Positions 63,181 to 64,000 of a stretch of DNA of 64,000 bases are shown in pieces (the first letter of the stretch is position 1; the number at the start of each line of letters is the position of its first letter). The stretch covers positions 39,169 to 103,168 of the forward strand of contig AAXZ01000008.1 in assembly GCA_000169395.1 (NCBI GenBank). Reading direction: 5' to 3'. The translations under genes were made by a program, and so were the position numbers. The notes below the pieces were generated by a model. The model was not told the DNA's origin. It did not search any database and saw only the letters and a program-made list of their open reading frames with translations. This DNA is from Rhodobacteraceae bacterium HTCC2150 (GTDB lineage: Bacteria > Pseudomonadota > Alphaproteobacteria > Rhodobacterales > Rhodobacteraceae).

Positions 63181-64000
63181 TCTGCGCATAAACGTTCGCG
63201 CGATTCCATAAAACAAAATACCTAGCGCATAAATGGATATCGCGATCCCAGCAGTTCCTGCGATGAACAGCCCAAAGGCCAGCATCAAAGGCGACATATC
63301 AGGCAATTCAACCGGCAAAATTTCGATCAGATCGGGTAAAATCTTACCCTCATAAATCACCCATCCCAATGTTGCGGTAAACAAGGCCGTTGTTGCGATT
63401 ACCGCACAAACAGCCAAAGTTGACACCCAGCCCGCCCCGCGCGGCAATCGAATAGCCCGTGACAAAGAAGTTACCTGTCGCCGCACATCAAGTTGCATCG
63501 CCAACAATGCCGGCACAACCAACAGCACCAAGATCATACCAAAGCCAAGTCCGTAGCAAAGAGTTATCACCGTTGGTTTGAGGAATTGTGCCTGTTGAGA
63601 TTGCTCGTACAACAAGGGCGCGAGCCCCAAAACAGTCGTCAGCGTGGTAAGTAAAACCGGTCTCAAACGATCCGACGCAGCATCGATAATCGCAGGCACC
63701 AGCCCGCGATCTGCCGCGTATTCATCCACAGTTGTCACTAAGACAATGGAATCATTTATGATGATTCCAGTCATGCCAATCATTCCAACAACGGTGAACA
63801 TCGATAAAGGCACGTCCCAAACATAGTGCCCGTAAATGGTACCAACCAATCCAAACGGAATAATCGCCATCACCACCATCGGTCGTGTCCAACTGGAAAA
63901 AACCCATGCCAAAACAAGATAAATACCAATCAGACAGGTCAAAAATCCCAACAATGCGTCATTTAAGAAATCGCCTTCTTGCTCGGCAAGTCCTGACAGT
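63160..64000 (-). CDS. RND efflux pump, C-terminal part
   Basis: Open to the window edge (at least 280 residues seen, beginning 'LSGLAEQEGDFLNDALLGFL' and still in frame). Membrane spans 8-12 of an RND permease: 'YLVLAWVFSSWTRPMVVMAII', 'GMIGMTGIIINDSIVLV', 'RLRPVLLTTLTTVLGLAPLL' and 'GLGFGMILVLLVVPALLAM' are standard for the second half of HAE1/AcrB-like transporters. After the last canonical span there is an extra ~80-residue hydrophobic tail with two or three spans, longer than usual. Start lies beyond 64000. Confidence 0.88.
   Translation of the reverse strand, partial: LSGLAEQEGDFLNDALLGFLTCLIGIYLVLAWVFSSWTRPMVVMAIIPFGLVGTIYGHYVWDVPLSMFTVVGMIGMTGIIINDSIVLVTTVDEYAADRGLVPAIIDAASDRLRPVLLTTLTTVLGLAPLLYEQSQQAQFLKPTVITLCYGLGFGMILVLLVVPALLAMQLDVRRQVTSLSRAIRLPRGAGWVSTLAVCAVIATTALFTATLGWVIYEGKILPDLIEILPVELPDMSPLMLAFGLFIAGTAGIAISIYALGILFYGIARTFMRRSPLRTS

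Overview
The window looks like chromosome from a marine alphaproteobacterium of the order Rhodobacterales (Roseobacter group), at an estimated 50% GC. The basis is the set of core genes: a petABC cytochrome bc1 operon, a petP/petR regulator pair, a dxs-ispA-xseB-deacetylase operon, a gltB/gltD pair with an exported protein gene between them, and many ATGA-type start/stop overlaps. Protein assignments come from recognised motifs, not from database searches.

Left chromosomal part (1-24514). The window opens inside a crotonase gene coupled to an MFS transporter, followed by a small ArsR/AHSA1/YCII cluster, two tandem paralogous small secreted or membrane proteins, the isoprenoid operon dxs-ispA-xseB plus an HDAC-like amidohydrolase, petR-petP divergent from ilvE, a DMT transporter, queG with a glutathione S-transferase, mtgA, the glutamate synthase cluster gltD-hypothetical-gltB, uppP, an NDUFA9-like oxidoreductase and a tRNA-Leu(CAG).

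Genomic island (about 24515-44416, 19.9 kb). It starts at the 3' end of tRNA-Leu and ends at a 15-bp exact copy of that end. A tyrosine recombinase lies just inside each border, and two further integrase 3'-end remnants lie inside (26.0 kb and 33.1 kb), so the island is probably a composite of several integrations. The left half (26.3-32.8 kb) is a GC-richer catabolic cassette: a LacI regulator with three copies of a perfect operator palindrome, a tripartite tricarboxylate transporter (solute-binding protein plus a TctA-TctB fusion), a phosphosulfolactate-synthase-like enzyme, and a uxaC gene cut short and joined to a 5'-truncated hydrolase. The right half (33.2-42.2 kb) is a one-directional run of genes: two unknown proteins, a MoxR-type AAA ATPase, a DUF2201-like HExxH/VWA protein, a RapA-like SNF2 helicase and a charged coiled-coil protein. 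This run is the best candidate in the window for an undescribed system, possibly genome defence.

Right chromosomal part (44417-64000). Core genes resume: a class III aminotransferase, rlmN, a hydrolase, a Tas-like aldo/keto reductase, an ImuA-like protein, cysQ-like and pmbA-like genes, aroC, a small P-loop kinase, petABC with a clear terminator, a two-gene membrane protein/DUF900 hydrolase unit, a PAP2-like protein with an outer-membrane barrel, then a GNAT, GST, PaiB and YqgE gene run, a DsbD-alpha-like protein and the 3' part of an RND pump gene that leaves the window.
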